A stretch of DNA of 43,633 nucleotides, taken from Paraburkholderia atlantica (GTDB lineage Bacteria > Pseudomonadota > Gammaproteobacteria > Burkholderiales > Burkholderiaceae). Made by a program: the position numbers and the translations under genes. Under the pieces are notes generated by a model, which was not told where the DNA came from, did not search any database, and was given only the letters and a program-made list of their open reading frames with translations. Where the stretch lies: positions 1 to 43,633 of the forward strand of contig NZ_WHNQ01000043.1 in NCBI RefSeq assembly GCF_009362785.1, given 5' to 3'. Numbering within the stretch: position 1 is the stretch's first letter; every line of letters begins with the position of its first letter. Positions 1 to 9,065 of the stretch are shown piece by piece.

Positions 1-534
1 CGCCGCATTGGCGCTGCCATTCTTCGCTGCGCTTTACGACATCGAGCGCGAGGCGCAGACACTGGAAGCTGAAGAGCGTCGCAGGCTTCGACAGAGCCGG
101 GCCAAACCGGTGTGCGACGCACTTCATGAATGGATGGTGGCGCAGCGCAAGCTGGTTTCGGAAGGTTCAGCGATTGCGAAAGCGCTGGATTACAGCCTTA
201 AACGCTGGGAAGCGCTGACGCGCTATCTCGACGACGGACATGTGCCCATAGACAACAACTGGGTCGAAAACCAAATACGTCCGTGGGCTATCGGCAGGGC
301 CAACTGGCTGTTCGCCGACTCACTCCGAGCGGGCCAACGCGCTGCCGCCATCATGAGCCTGTTGCGCTCAGCACAACTCAATGGGCACGAACCGCACGCC
401 TATCTGAAGGACGTCCTCACGCGATTGCCGACCCACAGGGCCAGCGACGTCGCAACATTGCTGCCTCATCGCTGGCAGCCGACAGTTGCGGTCGCTTAGC
501 TCAATTCGTCAAGACGGGTTTGCTGGCCCCTTAC
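1..534 (+). mobile_element. IS66-family element, right-hand portion
   Basis: This is the 3' part of an IS66-type insertion sequence cut by the window edge. It holds the end of the transposase gene, a short tail, and a stretch near 515-534 ending in CCCCTTAC, which resembles the CGCTTAC-type outer end common in this family. The left end lies outside the window, so the repeats and target duplication cannot be checked. The exact right boundary is an inference. Confidence 0.6.
2..499 (+). CDS. tnpC: IS66-family transposase (TnpC), C-terminal part
   Basis: This is the C-terminal 165 or so codons of the large IS66 transposase, a DDE enzyme that moves the element. The reading frame is open to the first base, so the gene begins outside the window and the TTG at position 8 is not its start. 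The segment DNNWVENQIRPWAIGR carries the catalytic glutamate region of the IS66 DDE domain. The tail with LNGHEPHAYLKDVLTRLP and the final HRWQP is the usual IS66 C-terminal extension. The frame is intact to the TAG-free stop at 497-499, so the visible part shows no decay. Family assignment is firm; whether the element is functional cannot be judged. Confidence 0.9.
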   Translation, partial: AALALPFFAALYDIEREAQTLEAEERRRLRQSRAKPVCDALHEWMVAQRKLVSEGSAIAKALDYSLKRWEALTRYLDDGHVPIDNNWVENQIRPWAIGRANWLFADSLRAGQRAAAIMSLLRSAQLNGHEPHAYLKDVLTRLPTHRASDVATLLPHRWQPTVAVA

Positions 535-653
535 CGTTGGCTTCCACTTTTTCCGACCGATCTCGGAACGGCGAGTTCCGGATCTACGGCGCGCAAGGAT
601 TCCGGACCTTCGGTTCAGCACGCCGAGCGAGCGCAGGCGTTACGTGTGTGACT

Positions 654-3600
654 TTAACGGCTATTCTCGATCGCCCACTTGTCAGGAAGTCGCACCTTGA
701 TCATGGTGCCGGCTCCCGGCGAGCTGATAACGTCGATCGCACCGCCCAGCATCAGAACACGCTCTTCCATCCCTGCCAGTCCGAATGACCTCTTTCTCGT
801 TGCAAAAACATCGAATCCGCAACCGTCGTCGTGCACTTCGAGAAGGCAAGCATCGGGGGTTCGCTCTAATGCGATGATTACTCTTCTGGCCGCAGCGTGT
901 CGGGTGACATTAGTCAGTGCCTCTTGAACGATGCGAAACAGCACGATAGCGCGATCCTCGCTTACGGCGATATTCTCGTCCTGCAAGTTGAGATGACAGA
1001 CCGTCCGGCCGTTGCGGTTGAAATCGGCCACGAGCCACTCGAGCGCTGCTGCAATACCGGAATCAAGCGCTGCGGGGCGCAGCGACGCGATAACGCCTCT
1101 GACCACCTGCATCGTTACATCCACAAGTGAAACGAGCGCCTGCGTATGCTCGACCAGATCCGGGTGATCCGCGCCAAGCCTCATGCGCAATATCGACGCC
1201 CTCAGGCGAAGCGCGGTAAGGTGTTGCCCGAGTTCGTCGTGCATTTCCCGCGCAATGTGCTTGCGTTCATCCTCGCGAGCCGTCTCGCGATGTGAGGCAA
1301 GTTCACGCAGCATCTCGTAGGACTCACGCAAGCGGTGCTCAGCTTCCTTGCGCTCCGTGAGATCAACTACAAAAGCAACGCCTTCCTTCCCGCTACAGTC
1401 GAAAGCAGCGCGGCCGACCATGACCGGTATACGACTGCCATCCTTCCGCATGTATTCTTTTTCCTCGGGTTGAACGTCACCGTCGTTTCTGATTTGGGCC
1501 AAAGCCCGTTCGCTGCTTTCCTGCCAGTCAGTTGGCGTGAGATCCCTCCAGCGGAGGCATCCTGACGCAAGATCCTCTCGCTCATATCCCACCATGCGAA
1601 GAAAAGCGTCGTTGGCTTCGAGAATGTCGCCGGCGGCATTCCAGACGATGATGCCAATGATATTGGCGTCGACGAGGCGGCGAATCCTGGCCTCCCGTTC
1701 CTGCAGGTCGCGGTACAGGCGGGTGTTCTCCAGCGCAGTCGCCGCCTGCGACGCGAGCAGCCGCAGCAGTGCAATCCGGGTCGATCTGAAGGCGCGGGTG
1801 ATCAGATTGTTTTCGAGGTACAGGGCCCCGATCAGCTTCGCTTGATTCATTAATGGCAGGCATAAGACGGAACGAGTCAGATACTGCCGGATATGAGGAT
1901 CTGTCGCGAACCTGGGATCGGCCGCAGCATCATCGAGAATGACACTTTCGCCTGTGCGCAATACATCGTAGAGAACAGGCTCGGGAATCATGGTCGCGCT
2001 CACGGGTGCATCACGCAATTGGACGTATGCCTTGTCGCTGTCCGTCCATGCTTCCGCTGCGAGCCGCTGTTCTCCTGTATGCGAAAGTATCAGTAATCCA
2101 CGCTCGGCTCCCGCCTGCTCGATAGCGGTACGCATGATCGTCTCAATCAGTCTGTCGAGGAAAACCTCTCCGGAAACAGCCTGCGACACCCTTATGACGG
2201 TAGCAAGGTCAAGGTGTTCGAGAGGCGCCCCGATAGTGCTGCCTGAGTCAGGCGCTCGCTCGTCGGCCCTGAGACCTGGGTACAGTTCGTCGAGTTGACG
2301 CACCTTGCCTTCTGCCCCCCAGCGTCGATAAGCCCGTCGTGCGTCCTGCAAATAGACACGGGCAATCTTCTCATACCCCCGCGCCGCGTAGAACGCGGAT
2401 GCGAGTTCATTGGCAAGCGCTTCATTGTGTATGAGGTCGTTTGCGCGCGCAAGATGAATGGCCGCTTCGTAGAGTCGCATCGCCTCGAGATCACGGCCTT
2501 CCAGGCGCGCCATCTCGGCGCTTACCAGTGAAACCCGATTGCCGAAATTCGCCGGACAGTTGTTCGCCCAGATCTCCAATTGCCGACAATGCGCGGCGAT
2601 GCTGTGGAGGTGCTCCTGTCGCTCCTCGGCCGGCACCCGGTCGAAATGCGCGGCCCTTGTGAGAGCAGCGTAAAAATGGTACTCGCATTCCTCCAGGTGC
2701 GGCGACGAGCTCCAAAGTTGCTCTTGCGCGATCGATGCCGCGTTCATGGCGGCCACATAGTCGCCTGAAAAGAATCGTCCCTGCAGTTTCCGGATCCAGT
2801 ACCAGCACGCGGCCGTCGCGAGCGCGGGGTTGCCGGACAGGTGCTCCTCTGTACGAAGCTCGTTGAATTCGTCATAGTCGAAGTGGCCGAATTTCAGTGT
2901 GACGCCGCGGAGCATCCGGATCAATGCGAGTTGCGTGGTGAGGTTATCGACGACCAGGCCGAAACGTGCCTTCCTGGAAAACGCGAGGCCCTGTTCAGTT
3001 TCGAGTTCGACATCGGTTAGAGGGTCACCGCCGAAAAGTCGGTCCGAAACGATATGGCAGCAGGTATAGGCGCCAGACGGAAGGTCCCCGGTCCGGCCCG
3101 CTGCTTCGAACGCACGGCGCAGCACTTCGCTGCTGAAGCGCACGTGTTTCGTCCAGCGCACAACATACAGCGCGTAGCAAAGATAGGTGACTGCCTCGAA
3201 GCGTTTGAGTCCGCGTCGCTCGACCAGATCGAAGCCGAGCTGACCGAACTGGACTCCAGCGTGGTAATCGCCAAAGCGTGGCCCAGCGATCCGCGGGAAC
3301 ATGACATACGCGAAGCACGAGGCGTCGCAGTTCCCGCACTCCAGACTCAAGCTGATCACTTTGCATATAGCGAGAGAAGCCAGATTCGCGTCAAAAAACC
3401 AGGCTGGTCTCAGGAGCTTGCTAAGCACGTCAGTAATTGCGAGCGACGCTGGGTCCGACATCAACGGCATATCGATGAGTGCCTCGATAGCCCGGCCCGC
3501 AAGCCGCAACCGTATGTTTTCGTACTCCCCCCGTACGTTGCTTTCATGTGGGTGTGCCGGCCAGTCGATGCCGAGTTGACGGAGGTGATCGAGGCAAACC

Positions 3601-6104
3601 TCGACCGCCAGATCGCTTCGATCGAGAGTCAGGTAAACATCCATTCGCAGACACGCGACGCTCGCCTGATCGACCGTGTTCGTCGCGCGGTTTGACAGCA
3701 TCGCCAGCCGCTCTTCGGCATCGGTTAGCCGCCCGGTGAGGAACTCGCATTCTGCCAGGTTCAACTGGAGCGGAAAGACCAGTTCGTGCCTACGTCCCCA
3801 GCAATCGTCCTGGAGGAGTTGAGCGCCGGCAGTGAGATAGGTGAGCGCCGACGCATAGGCTGTCGACGCCTTGGCTCTCTTGCCGGCGATCAGGTTAAAG
3901 GCAGCCAGTTGTTGGCGTTCCTGCCTGGATCTCACCAGCGCCGCGCCTCGGTTAAGCTGACTGACGATATCGAAGATCGCCTCTTTCCGTTTGCTAGCGG
4001 GAGTTTGCGCCGCGAGTAACCGTCCAATACGCAGATGCGTGTGAGCACGTAACTCTTTGGGAATCAGCGAATAGGCGGCTTCCTGCACCCGGTCGTGCAC
4101 GAACCCGTAGGCGTCTTCTAGTTGCTCCACCAACTCCTGCGCGAGTGCCGGCTTCAGCAGCGCCCGAATTTCCTGCTCCGAGACGCCCAGAACTTTAGGC
4201 AGCATCATATAGGAGGCGGTGTTGCCGAGACAGGCAAGCTGTTGCACGGCGCGTTGCGTTGACGCCGGTAGGCGCACTAGCTTTACCACCATTAGGTCGA
4301 CTACATTGTCGGTGTACTCTTTCCGGTGGATGCGGGGCAGGTCCCAGCTCCAACAGGCCGTGTCATGGGCAAAGCTCAGCAGATCGCTATCGGCAAGCTC
4401 GCGCAAAAACTGGATGACGAAAAACGGATTGCCCGCCGTCTTCTCATGCACGAGGTGCGCAAGCGGTGCCGCACGTCCCGGCTCACAGTGAAGCGCTTCG
4501 ACAATCAGTTGCTCGACGTGTTCACAAGCAAGAGGCGCGAGAACAATTTCATCGAGCCTTGCGCCGGCAGCCCTTAACGTCTGAAGCTTGTGCAGCAGCG
4601 GATTTCCGGGAGTTACCTCATTGCTGCGATAGGCGCCGATTACCATCAGATGCTGCAGATCCGAGCGCGCAAGGAGCCCGTCGAGCAAGTCGAGCGTCGC
4701 GGCGTCGAGCCATTGCAGATCGTCAAGAAATAGTGCCAACGGATGTTCACGTCGCGCAAAGACGCCGATAAAGCGCTGGAAGACGACTTCAAAACGGCGG
4801 CGCGCCTGATTCGGCTCGAGCTCTGGGACGGGCGGGGGATCGCCGATGATCAGCCTGAGCGCAGGGATCAGATCGGTCACGAGTCGCGCGTTAGGACCGA
4901 GTGCCCCGATCAACGTCTCGCGCCAGGTAGCGAGTTCCGCGTCAGGCTCGCCGAGTAGCGGCCTGATCAGGCCCTGAAAAGCTTGAACGAGCGTCGCATA
5001 GGGTATGTCGCGCTTGTATTGGTCGAACTTGCCCGACGCGAACAGCCCGCGCGATGGTACGAGTGCCTTATGCAGTTCATGGACGATTGCGGATTTGCCG
5101 ATACCCGAATACCCGGAGACGAGCACGAGTTCAGGGATGCCAGTCCTCACTACGCGATCGAACGCAGTGGTCAATGCATCCACCTCCCTCTGCCTCCCGT
5201 AGAGTTTCTCAGGGATCAGGAGGCGGTCGGTCATGTCGTATTCGCCCAGCACAAAGGGATCGATGTGGCGTTGACGCTGCCATTCGGTCAGGCAATGCCT
5301 CAGATCCCGCTCGACGCCAGCCGCCGTCTGATACCGTTCCTCGGGCGTCTTGGCGAGCAGCTTCATGACAAGCTCTGAGACGGGAAGGGGGACCGTGTCT
5401 ACCCGTGCTATCGGAGGCACCGGCTTACGCGCCACATGGCAATGTACCCATTCCATCGGATCCGCAGCAGTGAACGGTAGGGACCCCGTGAGCATTTGAT
5501 AAAGCGTAACTCCGAACGCGTAGAGGTCGCTGCGAGAGTCGATCGAGCGGTTCGTCCGCCCAGTCTGTTCGGGCGCCATGAAGGGTAGGGTGCCGGCAAT
5601 CGTTTCGGGTGGCTGTGGAAATTGCCGCTCGCGCGGCAGTCGTGAAGCGATCCCAAATCCTGTGAGCCGCGGCCGGCTGTCCGTGCAGTCAACTAGCACA
5701 TGAGCAGGCTTGAAATCCTTGTGAACGAACCCACTCCGGTGGAGCTTCTCAAGCGCCCCGGCAATTCCGACGGCGAGGCACAAAACACGTTCCACCCCGA
5801 GAGGCGCGCCCACCAGTCGCTCAAGTGGTTCGCCGCCCGGATCCTCGAAAACCAGTGCCATCCGTTCATCTTCGCGTACCAGCCTTATCGGGTGCACCGC
5901 CCACGTACCATTCAGTTGTTCTTTCAGCGCGAATTCGTGAGCAAGGCGCTCGAGAAGGGCGATCGAGGGATGTTCCTCGGTGGTCCGGAGAGTCAGGACG
6001 CTATCGCTGCCGCTCGGGGACCGGACGCGACAGAAAGTGCGCTCTGCATCCTCCCAAAGGATGTGGACACTGAAGCCTGTGTCAGAGCCATGTGGATCGT
6101 TCAT
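654..6104 (-). CDS. Giant hybrid sensor: pseudokinase-AAA ATPase-GAF-PAS-histidine kinase
   Basis: An intact 1816-residue cytoplasmic signalling protein of the 'trifunctional Ser/Thr kinase/ATP-binding/sensor histidine kinase' type. In order: protein-kinase fold (about 15-275), ATPase with Walker A GYSGIGKS (331-338) and Walker B LALFLDD (456-462), a long helical repeat-like region (about 600-1280), GAF (about 1305-1468), PAS (about 1470-1590) and a NarL-type kinase core. The core has the phospho-acceptor His1622 in REMHDELGQ, the N-box Asn1732 and the DDGCGFD G-box near 1759. The kinase fold lacks key residues: the DFG motif reads GFG (149-151), the catalytic-loop Asn is His135, and no VAIK-type lysine is evident, so it is probably a pseudokinase. 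No response regulator lies next to it; an IS66 element abuts the 3' side. The start has only a weak ribosome site. No transmembrane segment was seen. Confidence 0.9.
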   Translation of the reverse strand: MNDPHGSDTGFSVHILWEDAERTFCRVRSPSGSDSVLTLRTTEEHPSIALLERLAHEFALKEQLNGTWAVHPIRLVREDERMALVFEDPGGEPLERLVGAPLGVERVLCLAVGIAGALEKLHRSGFVHKDFKPAHVLVDCTDSRPRLTGFGIASRLPRERQFPQPPETIAGTLPFMAPEQTGRTNRSIDSRSDLYAFGVTLYQMLTGSLPFTAADPMEWVHCHVARKPVPPIARVDTVPLPVSELVMKLLAKTPEERYQTAAGVERDLRHCLTEWQRQRHIDPFVLGEYDMTDRLLIPEKLYGRQREVDALTTAFDRVVRTGIPELVLVSGYSGIGKSAIVHELHKALVPSRGLFASGKFDQYKRDIPYATLVQAFQGLIRPLLGEPDAELATWRETLIGALGPNARLVTDLIPALRLIIGDPPPVPELEPNQARRRFEVVFQRFIGVFARREHPLALFLDDLQWLDAATLDLLDGLLARSDLQHLMVIGAYRSNEVTPGNPLLHKLQTLRAAGARLDEIVLAPLACEHVEQLIVEALHCEPGRAAPLAHLVHEKTAGNPFFVIQFLRELADSDLLSFAHDTACWSWDLPRIHRKEYTDNVVDLMVVKLVRLPASTQRAVQQLACLGNTASYMMLPKVLGVSEQEIRALLKPALAQELVEQLEDAYGFVHDRVQEAAYSLIPKELRAHTHLRIGRLLAAQTPASKRKEAIFDIVSQLNRGAALVRSRQERQQLAAFNLIAGKRAKASTAYASALTYLTAGAQLLQDDCWGRRHELVFPLQLNLAECEFLTGRLTDAEERLAMLSNRATNTVDQASVACLRMDVYLTLDRSDLAVEVCLDHLRQLGIDWPAHPHESNVRGEYENIRLRLAGRAIEALIDMPLMSDPASLAITDVLSKLLRPAWFFDANLASLAICKVISLSLECGNCDASCFAYVMFPRIAGPRFGDYHAGVQFGQLGFDLVERRGLKRFEAVTYLCYALYVVRWTKHVRFSSEVLRRAFEAAGRTGDLPSGAYTCCHIVSDRLFGGDPLTDVELETEQGLAFSRKARFGLVVDNLTTQLALIRMLRGVTLKFGHFDYDEFNELRTEEHLSGNPALATAACWYWIRKLQGRFFSGDYVAAMNAASIAQEQLWSSSPHLEECEYHFYAALTRAAHFDRVPAEERQEHLHSIAAHCRQLEIWANNCPANFGNRVSLVSAEMARLEGRDLEAMRLYEAAIHLARANDLIHNEALANELASAFYAARGYEKIARVYLQDARRAYRRWGAEGKVRQLDELYPGLRADERAPDSGSTIGAPLEHLDLATVIRVSQAVSGEVFLDRLIETIMRTAIEQAGAERGLLILSHTGEQRLAAEAWTDSDKAYVQLRDAPVSATMIPEPVLYDVLRTGESVILDDAAADPRFATDPHIRQYLTRSVLCLPLMNQAKLIGALYLENNLITRAFRSTRIALLRLLASQAATALENTRLYRDLQEREARIRRLVDANIIGIIVWNAAGDILEANDAFLRMVGYEREDLASGCLRWRDLTPTDWQESSERALAQIRNDGDVQPEEKEYMRKDGSRIPVMVGRAAFDCSGKEGVAFVVDLTERKEAEHRLRESYEMLRELASHRETAREDERKHIAREMHDELGQHLTALRLRASILRMRLGADHPDLVEHTQALVSLVDVTMQVVRGVIASLRPAALDSGIAAALEWLVADFNRNGRTVCHLNLQDENIAVSEDRAIVLFRIVQEALTNVTRHAAARRVIIALERTPDACLLEVHDDGCGFDVFATRKRSFGLAGMEERVLMLGGAIDVISSPGAGTMIKVRLPDKWAIENSR

Positions 6105-6178
6105 CTGCCGTCATTCACTAGTCAAGTTCAGCCCCCGATCGTATCAAAGGACGCAGCCCAATTCGTCTGTCTAAAGTG

Positions 6179-6205
6179 CCTATGGCTACGCGTTAGAACC
6201 ATAGG
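6179..6205. promoter_or_regulatory. Inverted repeat CCTATGG-N13-CCATAGG upstream of the hybrid sensor gene
   Basis: Two perfect 7-bp arms, 6179-6185 and 6199-6205, are separated by 13 bp and lie 75-101 bp upstream of the sensor-kinase start at 6104. Their place in the only plausible promoter region suggests a regulator-binding site. No known consensus is claimed. The rest of 6105-6510 shows no gene. Confidence 0.35.
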
Positions 6206-6509
6206 GTAATTGCCGCACAAGAGCGCCGCGACGCCCGCAATGGCCACTTGCATCGCACCTTTGTATGGTTTATGGAAATCCTAGCAAAAGTATCTGAACC
6301 ACTGGCTGTCCGGGCAAGGGTTCTAACATATGATGAAACCGCCGAGAAGGCTCAGTGAGGTCTTGACTACACCGGGAACGTCTGGGTTTTGCCAATGGAA
6401 AACCGGCGTTCACCGCAAGCGTGTAGCCTGTCGGAGGTCCAGTTCCAGGGAGCTTTAATGGGCTGCAGCAACAGAGCGAACGGTCGCGATGCGCCCGCTG
6501 GACAATTCC

Positions 6510-7085
6510 ATACCATTTTGAACGTCGTGGTGGATAGCAAGCTGAAACCGCTAACGTTCCGCGCAACGGCCGGAACTGACGGTGCGGCAGATTCGCCGGC
6601 TTGTTGTGCGGCTCGGAATTTGGGCCGTGGACTGGTTTCCGGACACAAATCTCGCGCAGCGAGACGCTGTCGAGATGCCTTGTTCCGATCGTGCTCACGA
6701 TTATCCGCGGTTGATACGCCGATTTTGGGCCGGCCCCTAGCGTTGGAGAAGCCACGGGAATCTCAGAGTCCGCAGGGCGACGAAAGGGGTCATATCGAAT
6801 GACGAGCGAAGGCCTGTGGATCCTGCGTCGACTGCATCCGCCGACGGTCTACCAGTCACGCACACGATAGGAGCGCTTGGGCGAGTTCATCCAGATTGAT
6901 GGCGGGATCACCGCTAGCTCGAGGACCGCGGTCCAGCGTGCACGCCGTTGGTGTGTATGTCGATGACGCAACCAGTCCCGTCATGCACCTGCAATTCACT
7001 CAGGCGGAATCGACGTTCCACCAATTTAAGGCGACGCGCGTTCTTATCGAGCGCTGCGGCAAACCTGGCGCTGTCAGGTTGGTGC
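6510..7085 (+). pseudogene. Decayed ISNCY-type transposase
   Basis: This is a remnant of an integrase-core transposase of the ISNCY/IS481-like kind. Pieces appear in several frames. A helix-turn-helix piece reads ELTVRQIRRLV near 6568-6600. A YADFGP piece lies near 6718. ERLGEFIQIDG lies at 6871-6901 and follows an in-frame TAG. YVDDATSPVMHLQFTQAEST lies at about 6956-7015 in a further frame. These match the usual order of HTH, DFGPTLA, LGEL.QIDG with the first catalytic Asp, and VDDATS with the second. At least two frameshifts, one stop and loss of the 3' end make it non-functional. No inverted repeats were identified. Confidence 0.75.
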
Positions 7086-7639
7086 CCATCTGCACTCCCT
7101 GTGTGAACAGTAGTAATGCTTACTATATTATTGTTTTGATTGCTCCCGGAACGTACAGCCGTACCATGTGCCGATGCGCTGTTTGACTATGGCGAAATAA
7201 CAGGCCGCGTTCCTCCGTGTCTGCAGCACCAAGCGCTGACGAAAGGGGCTTAGCGATTGTGTGCGACGCGTATCTCGAAAGGGAACATCTGACGTTCGCG
7301 GTTACGGGTCGGCAGATTACGCGTGCAGCCGTTTTGATAAAAATGTGCTTAGCCCTAGGGAGTCTAGGAATTCCCACTTGCCGCGGGATAGCTGCGCGAT
7401 TGGTCGGCGACGCTTTGCTCCAGCACGCCGGGTTTGCGTGTCCTGCTCATCGAGCAGTTTCCCCACCACATACGTCTCGTCGCGCGGCGTCACAAACACC
7501 ACTTCTAAATGCCTAGTGCTGCGAGGTTTCTACCGAACCGCCCTAGCACACCGAGCCAATCGATAGCCGGACTTGGCATGCCAGCAACGAATCGTTGGTT
7601 CCGTACCTGAGTACGCCGCCTCGCTCCGAACGAGAAGTG
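7086..7639. other. No recognisable gene
   Basis: About 550 bases between two transposase remnants. Several short open frames exist on both strands, but none has a convincing ribosome site or family motif. The sequence is likely degenerated mobile-element or island DNA. Confidence 0.5.
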
Positions 7640-7711
7640 TCCGTCAACAGCGTAGCTGATCATAACAGCAGGGAACCGCTGGCCGTGGTAAAGCGATTTC
7701 GTCGCGTTCAT
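7640..7711 (-). pseudogene. IS6-type transposase N-terminal fragment
   Basis: The first 22 or so codons of this frame read MNATKSLYHGQRFPAVMISYAV. This resembles the start of the IS6-family transposases that begin with KSLY-RHRFP and continue with an HTH-like segment. After that the frame loses similarity, so only the 5' tip remains. It lies just beyond the stop of the second ATP-grasp gene and marks the distal boundary of that operon. The call rests on a short match and is tentative. Confidence 0.4.
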
Positions 7712-7732
7712 TCTCTCCTTCCAACGAGCGCC

Positions 7733-9052
7733 TCATCGGCAGCGTGATGGCGCATTTTCGGGCAACGGATAGCCATCATGCCAATGCCCGCGCGGCCAAG
7801 CGGGGCGGCTAGGGGCATCGATATCGCCGAGCTCGTACTGGAAGCGCTCCAAGGTCGCGGCGATCGCTGCATCAATCTCATCTTCCGATCGACCGCGGTA
7901 GCGAAACCGGCCGAGGATCTTGTCGTAGCCGCCCTTGCCGTCGAAGACATGATTTGCCTTCGGCGTAATGGCCGCATACAGCGGTGCGATACCGTCCGGG
8001 ACAACGGCTCGCAAGAGGCGGCTGCCGGTCGCCTCGGGGAGCAGCAGAAACCCTCCTAGCTCGGTGGAGCGGGCCGCTGCACCCACGCCTGCCTCGGATG
8101 CGAGCGGCGTCCCGTAGTTGAGCTGCTGACGGACCCACAGGCTGAAGATGTCAATGCCGTAGAGATCGCGGAACAGGAACGGAATTTCGCCGCCGCCTAC
8201 GCGCGCGCCAATCTCAAGGAAATACAGGCCGTCGGAGCCACGAATCACTTCGAGATGAAAGGCGCCGTCCACCAGCGATAGAGCGCGGAGACTCGTTTGC
8301 GCGAACGCGAGTAGTTCGTCGTTCGACGGTCCAGGCTGCAACATTATCGACCCGAGCGGTTTGCCATTGGCGAAGTCAAGACATGAGTTAAGGTAGCGCG
8401 ACGCCCGGATCAGCAACGGCTTGCCGCTCGAGACGATACCGTCAACGTGATAGATCGGCCCTTCGATGAACTCCTCGCATTCGTACGAAGTGCCCGTAAG
8501 TCGGGGCAGGAGCGCACCGAACTGTTCCACCGAATCGACCCGGTGGACACCGATGCTTGCCGCGCCGGTTCGCGGCTTGACGATAAGCGGATGCCGCAAT
8601 CCGGCGACAGTGGCGAGCGCGTCCTCCCGATCGTTCAATTCGACGAACTGCGGCACGCGCAGACCGGCCGCACTGACGACGCGCTTCATCACCGTCTTGT
8701 CGCGAAAGCGTGCTGCGGTGGCGGGCCGGTCGCCCGGGACGTCGAAAGTCTCCCGCAGCTGTGCCGCGGCGAGCAAGTCGAATTCGGACAGCGCGATCAG
8801 TCGGTCGACGCCGTTCAGCCTAGTACGGCATGCGTCGAACGCCACGCGCAGCCTGTGTATATCGTTGAAGTCCGGGAGGATCTCGATGTGCGAGATGCGC
8901 GTCGCTTCGAGAGCTTTCGCGCCTTCCGGTGTGCACAGATAGGCAACGTCGTGCGCGTCGTGATCGATGTATCGGTGATAGGCGGCAAAATCGTCGGACC
9001 AGCGATTCATTACGACACTTCGGGTACGGCGGGGGAAGGGGGTATTCATCAT
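7733..9052 (-). CDS. ATP-grasp ligase, second of a pair
   Basis: A 439-residue protein with an ATP-grasp fold, which joins a carboxylate to an amine or similar nucleophile through an acyl-phosphate. Motifs in order: DKTVMKRVVSAAGLRVPQF (entry to the fold), HPLIVKPRTGAASIGVHRV (ATP-binding lysine and glycine loop), ECEEFIEGPIYHVDGIV, and the metal-binding segment FLEIGARVGGGEIPF. The family resembles amino-acid and dipeptide ligases of secondary metabolism more than primary-metabolism enzymes such as PurK or Ddl. It is the last gene of the minus-strand operon. It starts 13 bases after the stop of the other ligase, and its ribosome site AAAGGAC overlaps that stop, which implies coupled translation. 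Two adjacent ATG codons (9047-9052) could serve as the start. Substrates cannot be read from sequence. Confidence 0.85.
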   Translation of the reverse strand: MMNTPFPRRTRSVVMNRWSDDFAAYHRYIDHDAHDVAYLCTPEGAKALEATRISHIEILPDFNDIHRLRVAFDACRTRLNGVDRLIALSEFDLLAAAQLRETFDVPGDRPATAARFRDKTVMKRVVSAAGLRVPQFVELNDREDALATVAGLRHPLIVKPRTGAASIGVHRVDSVEQFGALLPRLTGTSYECEEFIEGPIYHVDGIVSSGKPLLIRASRYLNSCLDFANGKPLGSIMLQPGPSNDELLAFAQTSLRALSLVDGAFHLEVIRGSDGLYFLEIGARVGGGEIPFLFRDLYGIDIFSLWVRQQLNYGTPLASEAGVGAAARSTELGGFLLLPEATGSRLLRAVVPDGIAPLYAAITPKANHVFDGKGGYDKILGRFRYRGRSEDEIDAAIAATLERFQYELGDIDAPSRPAWPRGHWHDGYPLPENAPSRCR

Positions 9053-9065
9053 CGCGACTCGTCCT

